Of a stretch of 64,000 nucleotides of DNA, positions 15,487-25,543 are shown piece by piece. The notes beneath the pieces were generated by a model. It saw nothing but the letters and a program-made list of their open reading frames with translations. It did not search any database and had not been told where the DNA came from. A program made the translations under genes and the position numbers. Positions within the stretch are counted from its first letter, which is position 1, and each line of letters opens with the position of its first letter. The stretch is from Thermococcus thermotolerans (GTDB lineage Archaea > Methanobacteriota_B > Thermococci > Thermococcales > Thermococcaceae): positions 682,001-746,000 of the forward strand of contig NZ_CP102602.1 in NCBI RefSeq assembly GCF_024707485.1. Direction: 5' to 3'.

Positions 15487-17349
15487 ATGAAAAAGACGGC
15501 CCTATTACTGATGCTCCTGCTGTTCGGCGCTGTTATAGCAGCCGGATGCATAGGCGGTAACGAGACCCCCTCAAGCACATCCCAGCCATCAACTCCCACG
15601 GAGACAGCCACCACCTCCCAGACAACCCCGCAGACATCTTCCCCCACTCAGACGCCCACGGAAGCTGAGAAGCCATTTTATCCAGTAACCATTACCGATT
15701 TCGCAAACAGAACTGTCACGATAGACTCCGAACCGCAGCGGGTTGTAACTCTAGCTCCAAGCATTACAGAGGACCTCTATTACCTCGGCCTTTTCGACAG
15801 GGTCGTCGGGGTTACCAATTACGACGATTTTCCGCCGGAGGTTGCCAACGTCACCAAGGTGGGTGGCTACGGAAAGTATGCGAACCTGGAGGTAATCGCT
15901 TCCCTCAACCCGGACCTTATACTCGTTGACAGCTATTCAACGCCAATTCTCAGCGACCTTGAAAAGATAGCTCCCGTGGTTGTCATTGACCCGCACAGCC
16001 TTAGAGACATACCGAAGGCACTCGAACTTCTCGGAGAAGTCTTTAACGTTCCCGGAAACGCTCAGAAGGCAGTAGCAGAATTCCAGGCAAAGATAAACGC
16101 CACCAGCTCTGCCGTTACCGGTAAACCAAAACTCAAGGTGTTCTACGTCGTCTGGAGCAATCCCCTCATGACCGCCGGAGGGGATACCTTCATCAGCGAC
16201 GTTATCAGCCTTGCGGGGGGAGAGAACGTCTTTAAAGACACAAGCGGCTGGCCGACCGTAAGCATGGAGCAGGTTCTTGAGAGAGACCCGGACGTCATAA
16301 TCCTTACCCCGCACTGCGGAATGACCGTCCAGGACGTTTACAAGAGCATTTTGGCAAATACAAAAGCCGCTAGGGAGGGGAGGGTGTACGTTATCGAGAA
16401 CGAAAACGACCTCATACACCCGAGTCCGCGCGTTGTAAACGGTCTGGAAACAGTCGCCAAGTTGCTCCACCCCGATGCCTTCCGTGTGAGCTATCCCCTC
16501 ACCATAACCGACTTCGCCGGGAGGCAGGTTACCATCGAGAAGGAACCCGAAAGGATAGTTTCCCTCGCACCCAGCATAACTGAGACCCTGTTCTACATCG
16601 GTGCAGGAGACAAGCTAGTTGGCGTCACAAAGTGGGCCGACTTTCCTCCGGCTGTTGAGAACATCACAAGGGTAGGCGGCTACGGGCAGTATGCGAACCT
16701 TGAGATAATAGCGTCCCTGAATCCCGATCTTATAATCGCGGACGGCTTCTCGATGTCCATACTGAACGAGCTTGAAAAAATAGCCCCGGTAGTCATAGTA
16801 GACCCCAAGAATATGAGCGGGATTTACAGGAAGATAGAACTCCTGGGAGAAATAACCAACCGCGAAGAAGCTGCCAGGGCAGTGATAGCCGAGATGAAGG
16901 CAAAAGTTAACTACATTACCTCAACGGTTGCCGGAACATCTAGGCCGAGGGTGCTCTTCATAACCTGGTGGAATCCACTTTACGTCCCCGGTAGCGGCAC
17001 CTTCCAGGACGACCTGATCAGACTTGCCGGTGGTGAGAACATATTCTCCGACATGAACGGCTGGGCCCAGGTAAGCATGGAACAGGTTCTTGAGAGGAAT
17101 CCCGATGTAATAATACTGTCCGCCCACGCAGGCATTACCGCAGAGGAGCTCTGCAACACGGAGCTCGTGAACACGAACGCCTTCAAGAACGGCATGGTCT
17201 TTACCATCAGCGACGACAACCTCGTCTCAAGACCCGGGCCGAGAATCGTGCACGGGCTGGAAGAGATTGCAGAGTATCTGCACCCCGATGCTTTCAACTA
17301 TCAGCCACAACCTCTGGTATGCAACGCGACAGCCTCGGCTGGAGGCTGA
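15487..17349 (+). CDS. Lipoprotein with two tandem BtuF/FepB-type receptor domains
   Basis: A 620-aa lipoprotein. The signal peptide ends in a lipobox (VIAAGC, Cys 21), followed by a Ser/Thr/Pro linker to about residue 62. Two complete helical-backbone metal-receptor domains (PF01497 type) follow at about 65-333 and 336-606, with a repeat period of 271 residues; both contain YPxTITDF, LAPSITE, VGGYG.YANLE and LNPDLI. Such proteins bind cobalamin, haem or ferric siderophores for ABC importers. Most are single-domain, so the duplication is unusual. No permease or ATPase gene lies nearby. Both copies look intact, so ligand binding by a dimer-like single chain is likely. Confidence 0.88.
   Translation: MKKTALLLMLLLFGAVIAAGCIGGNETPSSTSQPSTPTETATTSQTTPQTSSPTQTPTEAEKPFYPVTITDFANRTVTIDSEPQRVVTLAPSITEDLYYLGLFDRVVGVTNYDDFPPEVANVTKVGGYGKYANLEVIASLNPDLILVDSYSTPILSDLEKIAPVVVIDPHSLRDIPKALELLGEVFNVPGNAQKAVAEFQAKINATSSAVTGKPKLKVFYVVWSNPLMTAGGDTFISDVISLAGGENVFKDTSGWPTVSMEQVLERDPDVIILTPHCGMTVQDVYKSILANTKAAREGRVYVIENENDLIHPSPRVVNGLETVAKLLHPDAFRVSYPLTITDFAGRQVTIEKEPERIVSLAPSITETLFYIGAGDKLVGVTKWADFPPAVENITRVGGYGQYANLEIIASLNPDLIIADGFSMSILNELEKIAPVVIVDPKNMSGIYRKIELLGEITNREEAARAVIAEMKAKVNYITSTVAGTSRPRVLFITWWNPLYVPGSGTFQDDLIRLAGGENIFSDMNGWAQVSMEQVLERNPDVIILSAHAGITAEELCNTELVNTNAFKNGMVFTISDDNLVSRPGPRIVHGLEEIAEYLHPDAFNYQPQPLVCNATASAGG
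15679..17310 (+). repeat. Intragenic tandem duplication in the receptor lipoprotein
   Basis: The coding sequence 15679-16491 is repeated at 16492-17310 at the protein level: the segment from the TITDF motif to LHPDAF occurs twice with the same order of motifs and a 271-codon period. DNA identity is clearly lower than protein identity, so the duplication is old rather than an assembly error. Confidence 0.85.
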
Positions 17350-17415
17350 ACCTTTCCACCTTTTATTTTCGGGCAACCGTTAAAAAGGCCCCTTCCTATT
17401 TCTTCCGGTGAGAGC

Positions 17416-17592
17416 ATGGAGAAAAGGACCTTTTACAGAATCCTGCTGGCCATAGTGCTTATCCTCGCGGTCGTTTATACAATGGGCATTATGGGGCTCG
17501 TGCCTTTCCAGTGGAGCTACTACATCACGATATTTATGATAGTCCTTTTCATCTACCTGAAGATTGAGAAGAGGCTTCAGGGCGGGCAGTGA
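17416..17592 (+). CDS. Small two-helix membrane protein (58 aa)
   Basis: A 58-aa frame, ATG 17416 to TGA 17590-17592, begins MEKRTFYRILLAIVLILAVV and has two hydrophobic helices (about 8-28 and 35-52) with charged ends (EKR at the start, KIEKRLQGGQ at the end). A good CCGGTGAG ribosome site lies four bases before the ATG, and a TATA-like gttaaaaagg lies at about 17379-17388. Promoter, ribosome site and codon use together support a real gene. The function is unknown. Confidence 0.72.
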   Translation: MEKRTFYRILLAIVLILAVVYTMGIMGLVPFQWSYYITIFMIVLFIYLKIEKRLQGGQ

Positions 17593-17728
17593 GCCGAAGT
17601 TTTTTCTCAGGGAATACCCAGTAGCCCCAACTTTTCCAGCACCACCCGGGCTCTGGATAAACCACATCGAAAACGTGGGCATATACCCGAAATAGCTGGT
17701 CGGCCCATGTCCTCCCGTAAAAAAGTCC

Positions 17729-17751
17729 GTTGTTAACTTTTGGTTTACAAT
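17729..17751 (+). promoter_or_regulatory. SurR-type operator upstream of hydBGDA
   Basis: GTTGTTAAC (17729-17737), five bases, then GTTTACAAT (17743-17751) matches the published Pyrococcus SurR consensus GTTn3AACn5GTT exactly, and the second half-site has eight of its nine positions right counting the n3. A TATA-like box (gggtttaaaaac, about 17757-17768) follows directly. A site just upstream of the TATA/BRE is the position used when SurR activates hydrogenase operons in the absence of sulfur. Confidence 0.8.
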
Positions 17752-17849
17752 TTTCGGGTTTAAAAACGCTTTTTTAACCTCCAGCTAAGCCTCAATTGAG
17801 GGGACAGAGATGAGCACATGCATGGTTATGTTCATTGGAGGTGGTTGGG

Positions 17850-18953
17850 TTGAGATATGTTAAGCTCCCGAAGGAGAACACCTATGCCTTCCTTGAAAGG
17901 CTCAAGGAGTGGGGCAAGCTCTACGCCCCGGTGAAAATCTCCGAAAAGTTCTACGACTTCAGAGAAATAGACGACGTCAAAAAGGTTGAGTTCCACTACA
18001 ACAGAACAATAATGCCGCCGAAGAAGTTCTTCTTCCTGCCGAGGGAGAAGCTCTTTGAGTTCAACATCAGAAAGGCGGAGTACAAGGAAGTTATTGAAGA
18101 TGTGGAGCCGTTTGTGCTCTTTGGCCTTCACGCCTGCGACATCTTCGGCCTCAAGATACTCGACACCATCTACCTCGACGAGCTTCCGGACAAGTACTAC
18201 AAGGTCCGCCGGGAGAAAGGCATCATCATAGGCATCAGCTGCATGCCCGACGAGTACTGCTTCTGCAACCTCCGCGAGACGGATTTTGCCGACGACGGCT
18301 TCGACCTCTTCCTTCACGAGCTCCCGGACGGCTGGCTCGTAAGGGTCGGCACGCCAACAGGTCACAGGATAGTTGACAAGAACATCAAGCTCTTTGAGGA
18401 GGTCAGCACGGAGGACATCTGCAACTTCCGTGAATTCGAGAACAAGCGCTCAAAGGCATTCAAGTATCACGAGGACTGGAGCAACCTTAGGTATCTTCTT
18501 GAGCTTGAGATGGAGCACCCGATGTGGGAAGAGCAGGCCGCCATCTGTCTTGCCTGCGGCAACTGCAACACCACCTGCCCGACCTGCCGCTGCTACGAAG
18601 TCCAGGACATAGTCAACCTCGACGGAAACACCGGCTACCGTGAGAGGCGCTGGGACTCCTGCCAGCTCAGGAGCCACGGACTCGTCGCAGGGAACCACAA
18701 CTTCAGGCCGACCAAGAAGAGCCGCTTCATGAACCGCTACCTCTGCAAGAACTCCTACAACGAGAAGCTCGGCATAAGCTACTGCGTCGGCTGCGGAAGG
18801 TGCACCTACTTCTGCCCCGCTGGCATAAGCTTTGTGAAGAACCTGCGCACGATCATGGGGCTTGAGGAGAAGTCATGTCCCTCGGAGATAAGTGAGGAGA
18901 TTCCAAAGAGGGGCTTCGCCTATGCCACCGAGATAAGGGGTGAGGACATATGA
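17850..18953 (+). CDS. hydB: Sulfhydrogenase beta subunit
   Basis: A 367-aa iron-sulfur electron-transfer subunit of the cytosolic NiFe sulfhydrogenase I. Two ferredoxin-type cluster motifs are visible: [14 protein letters not shown] (about 230-245) and [14 protein letters not shown] (about 310-323). It passes electrons between the flavin subunit and the delta subunit; the Pyrococcus enzyme couples NADPH to H2 and can reduce polysulfide. The start is TTG 17850 ([10 protein letters not shown]), matching the Pyrococcus N-terminus, with GGAGGTGG six bases upstream. It overlaps hydG by 4 nt. It is the first gene of hydBGDA, downstream of the SurR-type operator. Confidence 0.95.
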   Translation: MRYVKLPKENTYAFLERLKEWGKLYAPVKISEKFYDFREIDDVKKVEFHYNRTIMPPKKFFFLPREKLFEFNIRKAEYKEVIEDVEPFVLFGLHACDIFGLKILDTIYLDELPDKYYKVRREKGIIIGISCMPDEYCFCNLRETDFADDGFDLFLHELPDGWLVRVGTPTGHRIVDKNIKLFEEVSTEDICNFREFENKRSKAFKYHEDWSNLRYLLELEMEHPMWEEQAAICLACGNCNTTCPTCRCYEVQDIVNLDGNTGYRERRWDSCQLRSHGLVAGNHNFRPTKKSRFMNRYLCKNSYNEKLGISYCVGCGRCTYFCPAGISFVKNLRTIMGLEEKSCPSEISEEIPKRGFAYATEIRGEDI

Positions 18954-19834
18954 GCGAGGTAGTTCCAAGGGAGATTATGATGCCCGATGAGAATCCCTAT
19001 GCACTTCACAAGGCAAAGGTTCTCAAGGTTTATCAGCTCACAGAGAAGGAGAAGCTATTCCTCTTCAGATTCGAGGATCCGGTATTGGCAGAAAAGTGGA
19101 CTTTCCGCCCAGGACAGTTCGTCCAGCTTACGATACCCGGCGTCGGCGAGGTTCCGATAAGTATCTGCTCCTCCGCCATGAGGCGGGGCTTCTTTGAGCT
19201 GTGCATCAGGAAAGCTGGAAGGGTAACAACCGTCGTCCACAGGCTCAAGCCGGGGGACACCGTCCTGGTGAGGGGACCCTATGGAAACGGTTTTCCGGTT
19301 GATGACTGGGAGGGCATGGACCTACTCCTCATAGCCGCCGGATTGGGGACAGCACCGCTCAGAAGCGTATTTCTATACGCCATGGACAACCGCTGGAAGT
19401 ACGGCAACATAACCTTCATCAACACCGCCCGCTACGGCAAGGATCTCCTGTTCTACAAGGAGCTGGAGGCGATGAAGGATTTGGCGGAGGCAGAGAACGT
19501 CAAGATAATCCAGAGTGTCACGAGGGATCCGGACTGGCCGGGGAGGCACGGCAGGCCACAGAACTTCATCGTTGAGGCGAACACCAACCCGAAGAAGACC
19601 GCGGTGGCAATATGCGGCCCCCCGAGGATGTACAAAGCCGTCTTTGAGTCGCTCATCAACTACGGTTACAGACCGGAGAACATATTCGTCACGCTGGAGA
19701 GAAAGATGAAGTGCGGGATAGGCAAGTGCGGGCACTGCAACGTTGGGACGAGCACCAGCTGGAAGTACATCTGTAAAGACGGTCCAGTCTTCACGTACTT
19801 CGACATAGTATCAACACCGGGACTGCTCGACTGA
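18950..19834 (+). CDS. hydG: Sulfhydrogenase gamma subunit (FAD/NAD(P) reductase)
   Basis: A 294-aa flavoprotein of the ferredoxin-NADP reductase type. FAD-binding [12 protein letters not shown] (about 47-58) and [10 protein letters not shown] precede the nucleotide-binding [14 protein letters not shown] (about 128-141), and a 2Fe-2S motif [12 protein letters not shown] with a later Cys lies near the C-terminus. It exchanges electrons with NADP(H). It overlaps hydB by 4 nt and is followed by hydD after 10 nt. Confidence 0.95.
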   Translation: MSEVVPREIMMPDENPYALHKAKVLKVYQLTEKEKLFLFRFEDPVLAEKWTFRPGQFVQLTIPGVGEVPISICSSAMRRGFFELCIRKAGRVTTVVHRLKPGDTVLVRGPYGNGFPVDDWEGMDLLLIAAGLGTAPLRSVFLYAMDNRWKYGNITFINTARYGKDLLFYKELEAMKDLAEAENVKIIQSVTRDPDWPGRHGRPQNFIVEANTNPKKTAVAICGPPRMYKAVFESLINYGYRPENIFVTLERKMKCGIGKCGHCNVGTSTSWKYICKDGPVFTYFDIVSTPGLLD

Positions 19835-19844
19835 GGTGGTGGAG

Positions 19845-20639
19845 ATGGAGAACGGAAAAGTTCGCATCGGGTTTTACGCTCTCACCTCATGCTACGGCTG
19901 TCAGCTCCAGTTTGCCATGATGGACGAGATACTCCAGCTCATCCCGAACGCTGAGATAGTGTGCTGGTACATGATAGAGAGGGACTCCTACGAGGACGAG
20001 CCAGTCGATATCGCCTTCATCGAGGGAAGCGTTTCAACGGAAGAGGAGGCCGAGCTCGTAAAGAAGATACGCGAGAACGCGAAGATAGTGGTCGCAGTTG
20101 GAGCCTGTGCAACCCAGGGAGGAGTGCAGAGCTGGGATCAGAACAAGAGCCTGGAGGAGCTGTGGAAGGCTGTCTACGGTGATGCAAAGGTCAAGTTCCA
20201 GCCCAAGCCTGCGAAGCCAGTCGAGGAATACATCAAGGTTGATTACCGCCTCTACGGATGCCCGCCGGAAAAGCGCGACTTCCTCTACGCGATAGGCACC
20301 TTCCTGGTAGGCTCATGGCCGGAGGACATAGACTATCCCGTCTGCGTCGAGTGCAGGCTGAAGGGCAACAGCTGCATACTCATCGAGAAGGGCGAGCCGT
20401 GCCTCGGCCCGCTCACGAGGGCCGGCTGTGATGCAAGATGCCCAGGCTTCAACGTGGCATGCATCGGGTGCAGAGGGGCGATAGGCTACGATGTTGCCTG
20501 GTTTGACTCACTGGCAAAGACCTTCAAGAACAAAGGGTACACCAAGGAGGAGATCATCGAAAGAATGAAGATCTTCAACGGCCACAATCCCAAGGTTGAG
20601 GAAATGGTGGAGGCCGCTTTCAGGGAGGTGGAAGAATGA
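19845..20639 (+). CDS. hydD: Sulfhydrogenase delta subunit (small NiFe subunit)
   Basis: A 264-aa hydrogenase small subunit carrying three 4Fe-4S clusters. Cys ligands are seen in TSCYGCQLQ near the N-terminus, [16 protein letters not shown], and the C-terminal [23 protein letters not shown]-like and ACIGCRG segments. It relays electrons from the NiFe site to the beta subunit. ATG 19845 follows GAGGTGG; two in-frame GTG codons upstream overlap that ribosome site and are rejected. It overlaps hydA by 4 nt. Confidence 0.94.
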   Translation: MENGKVRIGFYALTSCYGCQLQFAMMDEILQLIPNAEIVCWYMIERDSYEDEPVDIAFIEGSVSTEEEAELVKKIRENAKIVVAVGACATQGGVQSWDQNKSLEELWKAVYGDAKVKFQPKPAKPVEEYIKVDYRLYGCPPEKRDFLYAIGTFLVGSWPEDIDYPVCVECRLKGNSCILIEKGEPCLGPLTRAGCDARCPGFNVACIGCRGAIGYDVAWFDSLAKTFKNKGYTKEEIIERMKIFNGHNPKVEEMVEAAFREVEE

Positions 20640-21925
20640 AGAACCTTTACCTTCCAATCACGGTTGACCACATAGCGAGGGTTGAAGGAAAGGGAGGCGT
20701 AGAAATCATAGTGGGCGACGAGGGAGTAAAGGAAGTCAGGATCAACATCATAGAGGGGCCAAGGTTCTTCGAGGCCATAACCATTGGTAAAAAGCTCGAC
20801 GAGGCTCTGGCGGTTTACCCGAGGATATGCTCATTCTGTTCCGCGGCACACAAGCTCACGGCGCTGGAAGCGGCGGAGAAGGCCCTCGACTTCACTCCCC
20901 GCGAAGAGATTCAGGCCCTGAGAGAGGTGCTCTACATAGGCGACATGATAGAGAGCCACGCGCTCCACCTCTACCTCTTGGTTTTGCCAGACTACCTCGG
21001 CTACTCAAACCCGCTCAAGATGGTGGAAGAGTACAAGAAGGAGATAGGCATCGCACTGGAGCTCAAAAACCTTGGAAGCTGGATGATGGACGAGCTTGGA
21101 AGCAGGGCGATACACCAGGAGAACGCGGTACTCGGAGGCTTCGGAAAACTTCCGGGCAAGGCCACCCTTGAGCTTATGAAGAAGCGCCTCAGCGAGGCAC
21201 TCCCAAAGGCCGAGTATACCTTTGAACTCTTTGCAAGGCTTGAACAGTATAGGGAAGTAGAGGGCCCGATAATCCACATGGCCGTGAAGCCGAGGGGGGA
21301 CGTCTACGGCATATACGGCGACGCCATAAGCGTCAGCGACGGCTTCGAGTTCCCGAGCGAGGACTACAAGATGCATATGGTCGAGCGCGTTGTGGAGCAC
21401 AGCTTCGCCAAGCACAGCTTCTACAACGGCGAAAAGCCCTTCATGACCGGAGCCATATCCCGCGTCGTCAACCACGCTGACAAGCTCTATGGAAGGGCGA
21501 AAGAGCTCTACGAGAGCCACAGGGATCTGCTCAGGCCGACCAACCCCTTTGCCAACAACCTGGCTCAGGCCCTTGAGCTGGTTTACTTCACCGAAAAGGC
21601 GATTGACCTCATAGACGAGGCCCTCGCGAAGTGGCCGGTAAGACCGAGGGACGAGGTCGAGATAAGGGACGGCTTCGGCGTCAGCACGACCGAGGCCCCG
21701 CGCGGAATCCTCGTCTACGCCCTCGAAGTCAAGGACGGAAGAGTAGCTTACGCGGACATCATAACGCCCACAGCCTTCAACCTCGCCATGATGGAGGTTC
21801 ACGTGAGGATGATGGCGGAGAAGCACTACAACGACGACCCCGAAAGGCTCAAGCTCCTTGCCGAGATGGTCGTTCGCGCCTACGACCCGTGCATCTCCTG
21901 TTCGGTGCACGTGGCGAGGCTCTGA
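20636..21925 (+). CDS. hydA: Sulfhydrogenase alpha subunit (NiFe catalytic)
   Basis: A 429-aa large subunit with both NiFe-binding motifs intact: [10 protein letters not shown] at about 63-72 and DPCISCSVH near the C-terminus. The last residues after that His (VARL) are the short tail normally removed by a maturation endopeptidase, and such a protease gene lies about 700 nt downstream. It catalyses reversible H2 oxidation. It is the last gene of hydBGDA; a T-rich stretch (cttttttaagg) follows the stop. Confidence 0.95.
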   Translation: MKNLYLPITVDHIARVEGKGGVEIIVGDEGVKEVRINIIEGPRFFEAITIGKKLDEALAVYPRICSFCSAAHKLTALEAAEKALDFTPREEIQALREVLYIGDMIESHALHLYLLVLPDYLGYSNPLKMVEEYKKEIGIALELKNLGSWMMDELGSRAIHQENAVLGGFGKLPGKATLELMKKRLSEALPKAEYTFELFARLEQYREVEGPIIHMAVKPRGDVYGIYGDAISVSDGFEFPSEDYKMHMVERVVEHSFAKHSFYNGEKPFMTGAISRVVNHADKLYGRAKELYESHRDLLRPTNPFANNLAQALELVYFTEKAIDLIDEALAKWPVRPRDEVEIRDGFGVSTTEAPRGILVYALEVKDGRVAYADIITPTAFNLAMMEVHVRMMAEKHYNDDPERLKLLAEMVVRAYDPCISCSVHVARL

Positions 21926-21975
21926 TTTCTCAACTTTTTTAAGGGGCGGGTGACAGAAAAATACTGGGGAGTATT

Positions 21976-22185
21976 ATGGCCGAAGAAATCGTTGACCTTG
22001 TTATACACGTGAAGGTACCCAAGAAGTACGCCGAGACCTTCAGAAAGGACGTTGAGGCTATGGCATGGTATCTCTCTCACAAGGACGAGCTCTTCGAAAA
22101 CATGAAGAAGCTTAAGGGCGTCATGAAGACCAATAAATCCTGGAAGGAGCTCAAGAGGGAAATCTATGAAGGAATTGCTGATTGA
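21976..22185 (+). CDS. Putative antitoxin of a PIN toxin pair
   Basis: A 69-aa protein with a short N-terminal strand region (IVDLVIHVKVPKKYAETFRKDV) followed by charged helices ending KSWKELKREIYEGIAD. No named domain is obvious, but size, charge and a 20-nt overlap with a PIN-domain gene are typical of VapB-like antitoxins. A TATA-like cttttttaag about 35-40 nt upstream may drive the pair. It separates the hydrogenase subunit genes from their maturation protease, an odd position. Confidence 0.68.
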   Translation: MAEEIVDLVIHVKVPKKYAETFRKDVEAMAWYLSHKDELFENMKKLKGVMKTNKSWKELKREIYEGIAD

Positions 22186-22597
22186 CAGCTCCCTTATCGT
22201 GAAGTACTTCAAGGGTAGCGAACGGGCGGTTGAACTTTTTGAGTCCTTTGAGAACGAAGACGTAGCCCTTTACATCACCGAAACAGTGTTCAGTGAGGTT
22301 ACGTATCTGCTCCTCGGCTATTTCTCAAAACTCGCACCCAGGACCCTCAAAGGAAAGAAGGATAAACTGCCGCTCGAGGTTCAGGTTGTTTTTAAAGCTC
22401 TGAGAGGCTTTGGGTTCATTGGGTCCACACAAAGAACGGTCTTTAAGGCTATGGAACTCATCCAAAAGTACGCCATGCTTCCAAACGATGCCCTTATCCT
22501 TGCAACCTGCATCGAGCACGGTCTTGCACTGGCGACCCTCGATGACGACTTTTTTGGTCCCGCGAAGGTGGAAGGTGTTGAAATTATAACGGGGTGA
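22166..22597 (+). CDS. vapC: PIN-domain ribonuclease toxin (VapC-like)
   Basis: A 143-aa PIN domain with Asp in LLIDSSLIVKYFKG (about 7), Glu in TVFSEVTYLLLGYF, Asp in MLPNDALILATCIEHG and Asp residues in LATLDDDF. The active site appears complete. A charged insertion (LAPRTLKGKKDKLPLEV) lengthens the domain between helices. It overlaps the antitoxin-like gene by 20 nt, and the hydrogenase maturation protease starts 4 nt after it. Confidence 0.85.
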   Translation: MKELLIDSSLIVKYFKGSERAVELFESFENEDVALYITETVFSEVTYLLLGYFSKLAPRTLKGKKDKLPLEVQVVFKALRGFGFIGSTQRTVFKAMELIQKYAMLPNDALILATCIEHGLALATLDDDFFGPAKVEGVEIITG

Positions 22598-22601
22598 GAG
22601 C

Positions 22602-23051
22602 TTGAGAACCCTTATCCTTGCCCTCGGCAACGAGCTGATGAAAGATGACGGAGTGGGCCTCAAAGCTGGAAGAATGCTCATCGAGAGGGGATGCGACGTC
22701 CTCGAAGTTGGTACTGACATCTTCAGGCTTTCGAGCTACTATGACGGGGAGGAGAGGCTGATAATCATCGACGCCATTTTGAGCGAAAAGTTCCCCCCAG
22801 GGGAAATAGTACATCTGCAGGGAGCGGAGGTCTTTGAGAAGCTCAAGGGCGAGATAAGGAGCGCCCACTTCATGGGGACGATAGACGGGCTCAGACTGCT
22901 GATGTCGCTCGATGAACGCCTTGCCAGAGCCGAGATACACTTCATCGGCGTCGTTGCCAAGGAGATAGACCTTGGAATGGAGCTCAGCGAGGAAGTTGAA
23001 AAGGCCCTGTCCAAAGTCGTCAGGCTCGTTGAAGAACTGTGCAAAAACTGA
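22602..23051 (+). CDS. Hydrogenase maturation endopeptidase (HycI/HyaD-type)
   Basis: A 149-aa nickel-dependent endopeptidase that trims the C-terminus of a NiFe large subunit after nickel insertion. It has the N-terminal ALGNELMKDDGVGLKAG (Glu and Asp are metal ligands), the central IIDAIL Asp, and HFMGTIDGL with the third ligand His. The start is TTG 22602, with GGGGTGAG at 22591-22598. By location its substrate should be HydA. It lies downstream of a toxin-antitoxin pair, not directly after hydA, yet spacing of 4 nt suggests joint transcription. Confidence 0.9.
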   Translation: MRTLILALGNELMKDDGVGLKAGRMLIERGCDVLEVGTDIFRLSSYYDGEERLIIIDAILSEKFPPGEIVHLQGAEVFEKLKGEIRSAHFMGTIDGLRLLMSLDERLARAEIHFIGVVAKEIDLGMELSEEVEKALSKVVRLVEELCKN

Positions 23052-23065
23052 ATTGAAGAATTAAA

Positions 23066-23362
23066 TCATGACCCAAAAAGTATCTCAAGTTCCTTTTTCA
23101 TCACCTGTCTGTTCAGAAGCAGGTGAATTATTATTAAAAGCATCATTACGATGCCGTAGCGGGCACGGAGCTTGAGATAGTCAAGCTGGGCCATTCCCAG
23201 GAAGCTACCGTTCTTGCTGGCGATTACCGTTCCAATCGTTATGAATATCACTCCCAAAAACCCCACGAGTAGTATCAGAGAGAATGCGGCTTTTATCCTG
23301 AGCCTCTTTCTTAGTTTCGGATTTTTCCTAGCCTCTTCGAAAGCCTTTGCCATAACATCCAT
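23066..23362 (-). CDS. Two-helix membrane protein, unknown function
   Basis: A 98-aa protein with a basic N-terminal region (FEEARKNPKLRKRLRIK), then two hydrophobic helices (about 24-46 and 62-85) and a charged tail (RQVMKKELEILFG). ATG 23362 is chosen because GGTGGTG precedes it; the longer frame would include the promoter. On the reverse strand a BRE/TATA pair (cgaaacg, ttttaac) lies at about 23395-23408. No family was recognised. Confidence 0.72.
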   Translation of the reverse strand: MDVMAKAFEEARKNPKLRKRLRIKAAFSLILLVGFLGVIFITIGTVIASKNGSFLGMAQLDYLKLRARYGIVMMLLIIIHLLLNRQVMKKELEILFGS

Positions 23363-23512
23363 CGACACCACCAAAGAGGAGGGCTCAAAGACAGTTAAAA
23401 CGTTTCGCCAGGATTTTTCAACAAAAGACCGAATGTTCCCTGGAAACATTAAAGACGCAAGAAAAAATCTTCAACTTGATGCCACTGAAATCAGTGTACC
23501 CGTTCAAACATC

Positions 23513-25426
23513 TCATGATTGAATAGAAAGAGGAAGGGCCTCCCGTATGCGCCTGAGCAGCTCCCTCTTCTTCTCGCTTTCTTCGAGGGCTATCTCAAGC
23601 ACCTCGTCTATGGTCTCTACAGGGAATATCTGAATCCTCTCCGCCTTGTCCCTGCTGAGGAAGACATCCTTCTCGTTGCTCTTGGGGATTATGACCGTCT
23701 TTATGCCCGCCTCTATGGCGGCTTCTATCTTTGGGGTCGCCCCACCTATCGGGAGCACCTCGCCGCGAACGCTCAGTGAACCTGTCATGGCCACGTCCTG
23801 CCTTATCGGTATCTCCTCCAGGGCCGAGATGACGGCTGTCGCGACGCTTATGCTGGCAGAGTCACCTTCTACCCCTTCGTAGGTCTGGAGGAACTGGACG
23901 TGAATATCATAGCGACTTATGTCCTCGCCCTTGTAGCGCTTGATTATTGCCGAGACATTCTGGACGGCCTCCTTGGCTATCTCCCCGAGCTTTCCTGTGA
24001 CTATTATCTTGCCCTCCTCCTTGCTCGCGGCAGGGGCAACGACAGCCTCTATGGGCAGAACGATACCGCTCTGCTCACCGATTACGGCCAATCCGTTGAC
24101 ACGGCCTATCTCGCTTCCCTCGGTCTTGATGACCTGGTACTCCTTCTTGCGCTCTATGTACCAGTCGGCCAGCTGCTTTTCGAGCGGCTTGGCCATCCTT
24201 ATCGCTTCAAGGACGTCCTCGCGCTCCACGTACTTCTTGCCCTTCTTGACCGCGATGTCCCCGGCGGCGCGAACGATACCGCCGAGGTCACGGAGGCGGA
24301 GTGTAAGATGGCCTTTTCTGCCCGCCCTTTTCTGGGCCTCCCTGACGATCTCCTCAACTGCCTCCCGCGTGAAGTGCGGAATCTTTCCGTCGCGCTTTAC
24401 CTCCTGGGCGACGAACTGGACGAGCTTGCGCCTGTTCTCAATGGTGTCGGGCATGGTGGTGCGCATGTAGACCTCGTAACCGTAGCCCCTGATACGGGAG
24501 CGCAATGCAGGGTGCATCTTGTCAACGGTGTCTAGGTTTCCGGCCGCGACGAGGACGAAGTCACACGGGACGGGCTCGGTCCGGACCATTGCACCGCTTG
24601 ACATCTCGCTCTGGCCGGTTATCGGGAACTTCTTCTCCTGCATAGCCGTCAGCAGGCTCTGCTGCATCTTCAAGCTGAGAGTTGCTATCTCGTCTATGAA
24701 CAGCACACCTTTATGAGCGCGATGTATCATACCCGGCTCTACCCTCTCGTGGGCTGGCGTTCCCAGTCCGCCGGACTGGAACGGGTCGTGACGTACGTCG
24801 CCGAGGAGCGCACCCGCGTGGGCTCCAGTTGCATCGATGAACGGCGCCTTGGTTCTGCCGCAGTTATCCACCAGAAGCTTGGGGACGAGCACTGTATTGC
24901 GGAGACGCATATTTGACAGGGCCATTATGGTGAGTATAATAACAAACAGGCCCATCAGGAGCGTTGTGGCACTGAACTCTATAAAAAGCGCAAGCATCAC
25001 CGTGAACATGACAAAGAGAAGTATGTAGGATTTTATGCTCTCCTGACCCTTGGCCTTCTCGCGGTACTTTTCGACTATCCTCCTACCCTGACAGGCCGGG
25101 ACGGTTTTTATCCTGGGCATGTTCTCGTCTTCGGAGTTAGGGAAGACGAGTATGTCCTCAAGGTTCTCCGTTGGGAGGAGCTCAGCCATCGCCTGACCGA
25201 GCATTGACTTACCCGTTCCGGGTTCACCTATCAGGAGAACGTGCCTTTTCTGGGTGGCGGCTGTTCTTATGACCTCCACCGCGTGCTCCTGTCCGATGAC
25301 CTGATCGATGAGCTTTTCGGGAACCTCTATCTCCTCGGTCGTGTTGAAATCCAGCCCTAAATCAAGGCTCTCTCCGTATTCCCTGGGGGCCAGGGTTTCC
25401 CTCTCAACCTTCGTGTCTTCCCCCAT
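23513..25426 (-). CDS. lonB: Membrane-anchored ATP-dependent protease LonB
   Basis: A 637-aa archaeal LonB. The AAA+ module has Walker [12 protein letters not shown] (near 65), two membrane helices inserted in the nucleotide-binding domain (about 125-170), Walker [12 protein letters not shown], and an arginine-rich sensor. The C-terminal protease domain (about 430-637) has the Ser-Lys dyad in [13 protein letters not shown] and an [15 protein letters not shown] strand-helix. It degrades unfolded proteins at the membrane. The start at 25426 gives the usual length; the frame continues much further upstream opposite another gene and is rejected there. No intein is present. A reverse-strand TATA (agttataaat) lies at 25480-25471. 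Confidence 0.95.
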   Translation of the reverse strand: MGEDTKVERETLAPREYGESLDLGLDFNTTEEIEVPEKLIDQVIGQEHAVEVIRTAATQKRHVLLIGEPGTGKSMLGQAMAELLPTENLEDILVFPNSEDENMPRIKTVPACQGRRIVEKYREKAKGQESIKSYILLFVMFTVMLALFIEFSATTLLMGLFVIILTIMALSNMRLRNTVLVPKLLVDNCGRTKAPFIDATGAHAGALLGDVRHDPFQSGGLGTPAHERVEPGMIHRAHKGVLFIDEIATLSLKMQQSLLTAMQEKKFPITGQSEMSSGAMVRTEPVPCDFVLVAAGNLDTVDKMHPALRSRIRGYGYEVYMRTTMPDTIENRRKLVQFVAQEVKRDGKIPHFTREAVEEIVREAQKRAGRKGHLTLRLRDLGGIVRAAGDIAVKKGKKYVEREDVLEAIRMAKPLEKQLADWYIERKKEYQVIKTEGSEIGRVNGLAVIGEQSGIVLPIEAVVAPAASKEEGKIIVTGKLGEIAKEAVQNVSAIIKRYKGEDISRYDIHVQFLQTYEGVEGDSASISVATAVISALEEIPIRQDVAMTGSLSVRGEVLPIGGATPKIEAAIEAGIKTVIIPKSNEKDVFLSRDKAERIQIFPVETIDEVLEIALEESEKKRELLRRIREALPLSIQS

Positions 25427-25543
25427 TTTTCTTCCCTCTTCCACTCTCTCAAACTGGAGTGCTCGGGTCGATTTATAACTTTTTTGAGATGGTCGAGAAA
25501 AAGCTAAAATAGGGCCTGCCATCCATAACCACTGGTGACAGCG

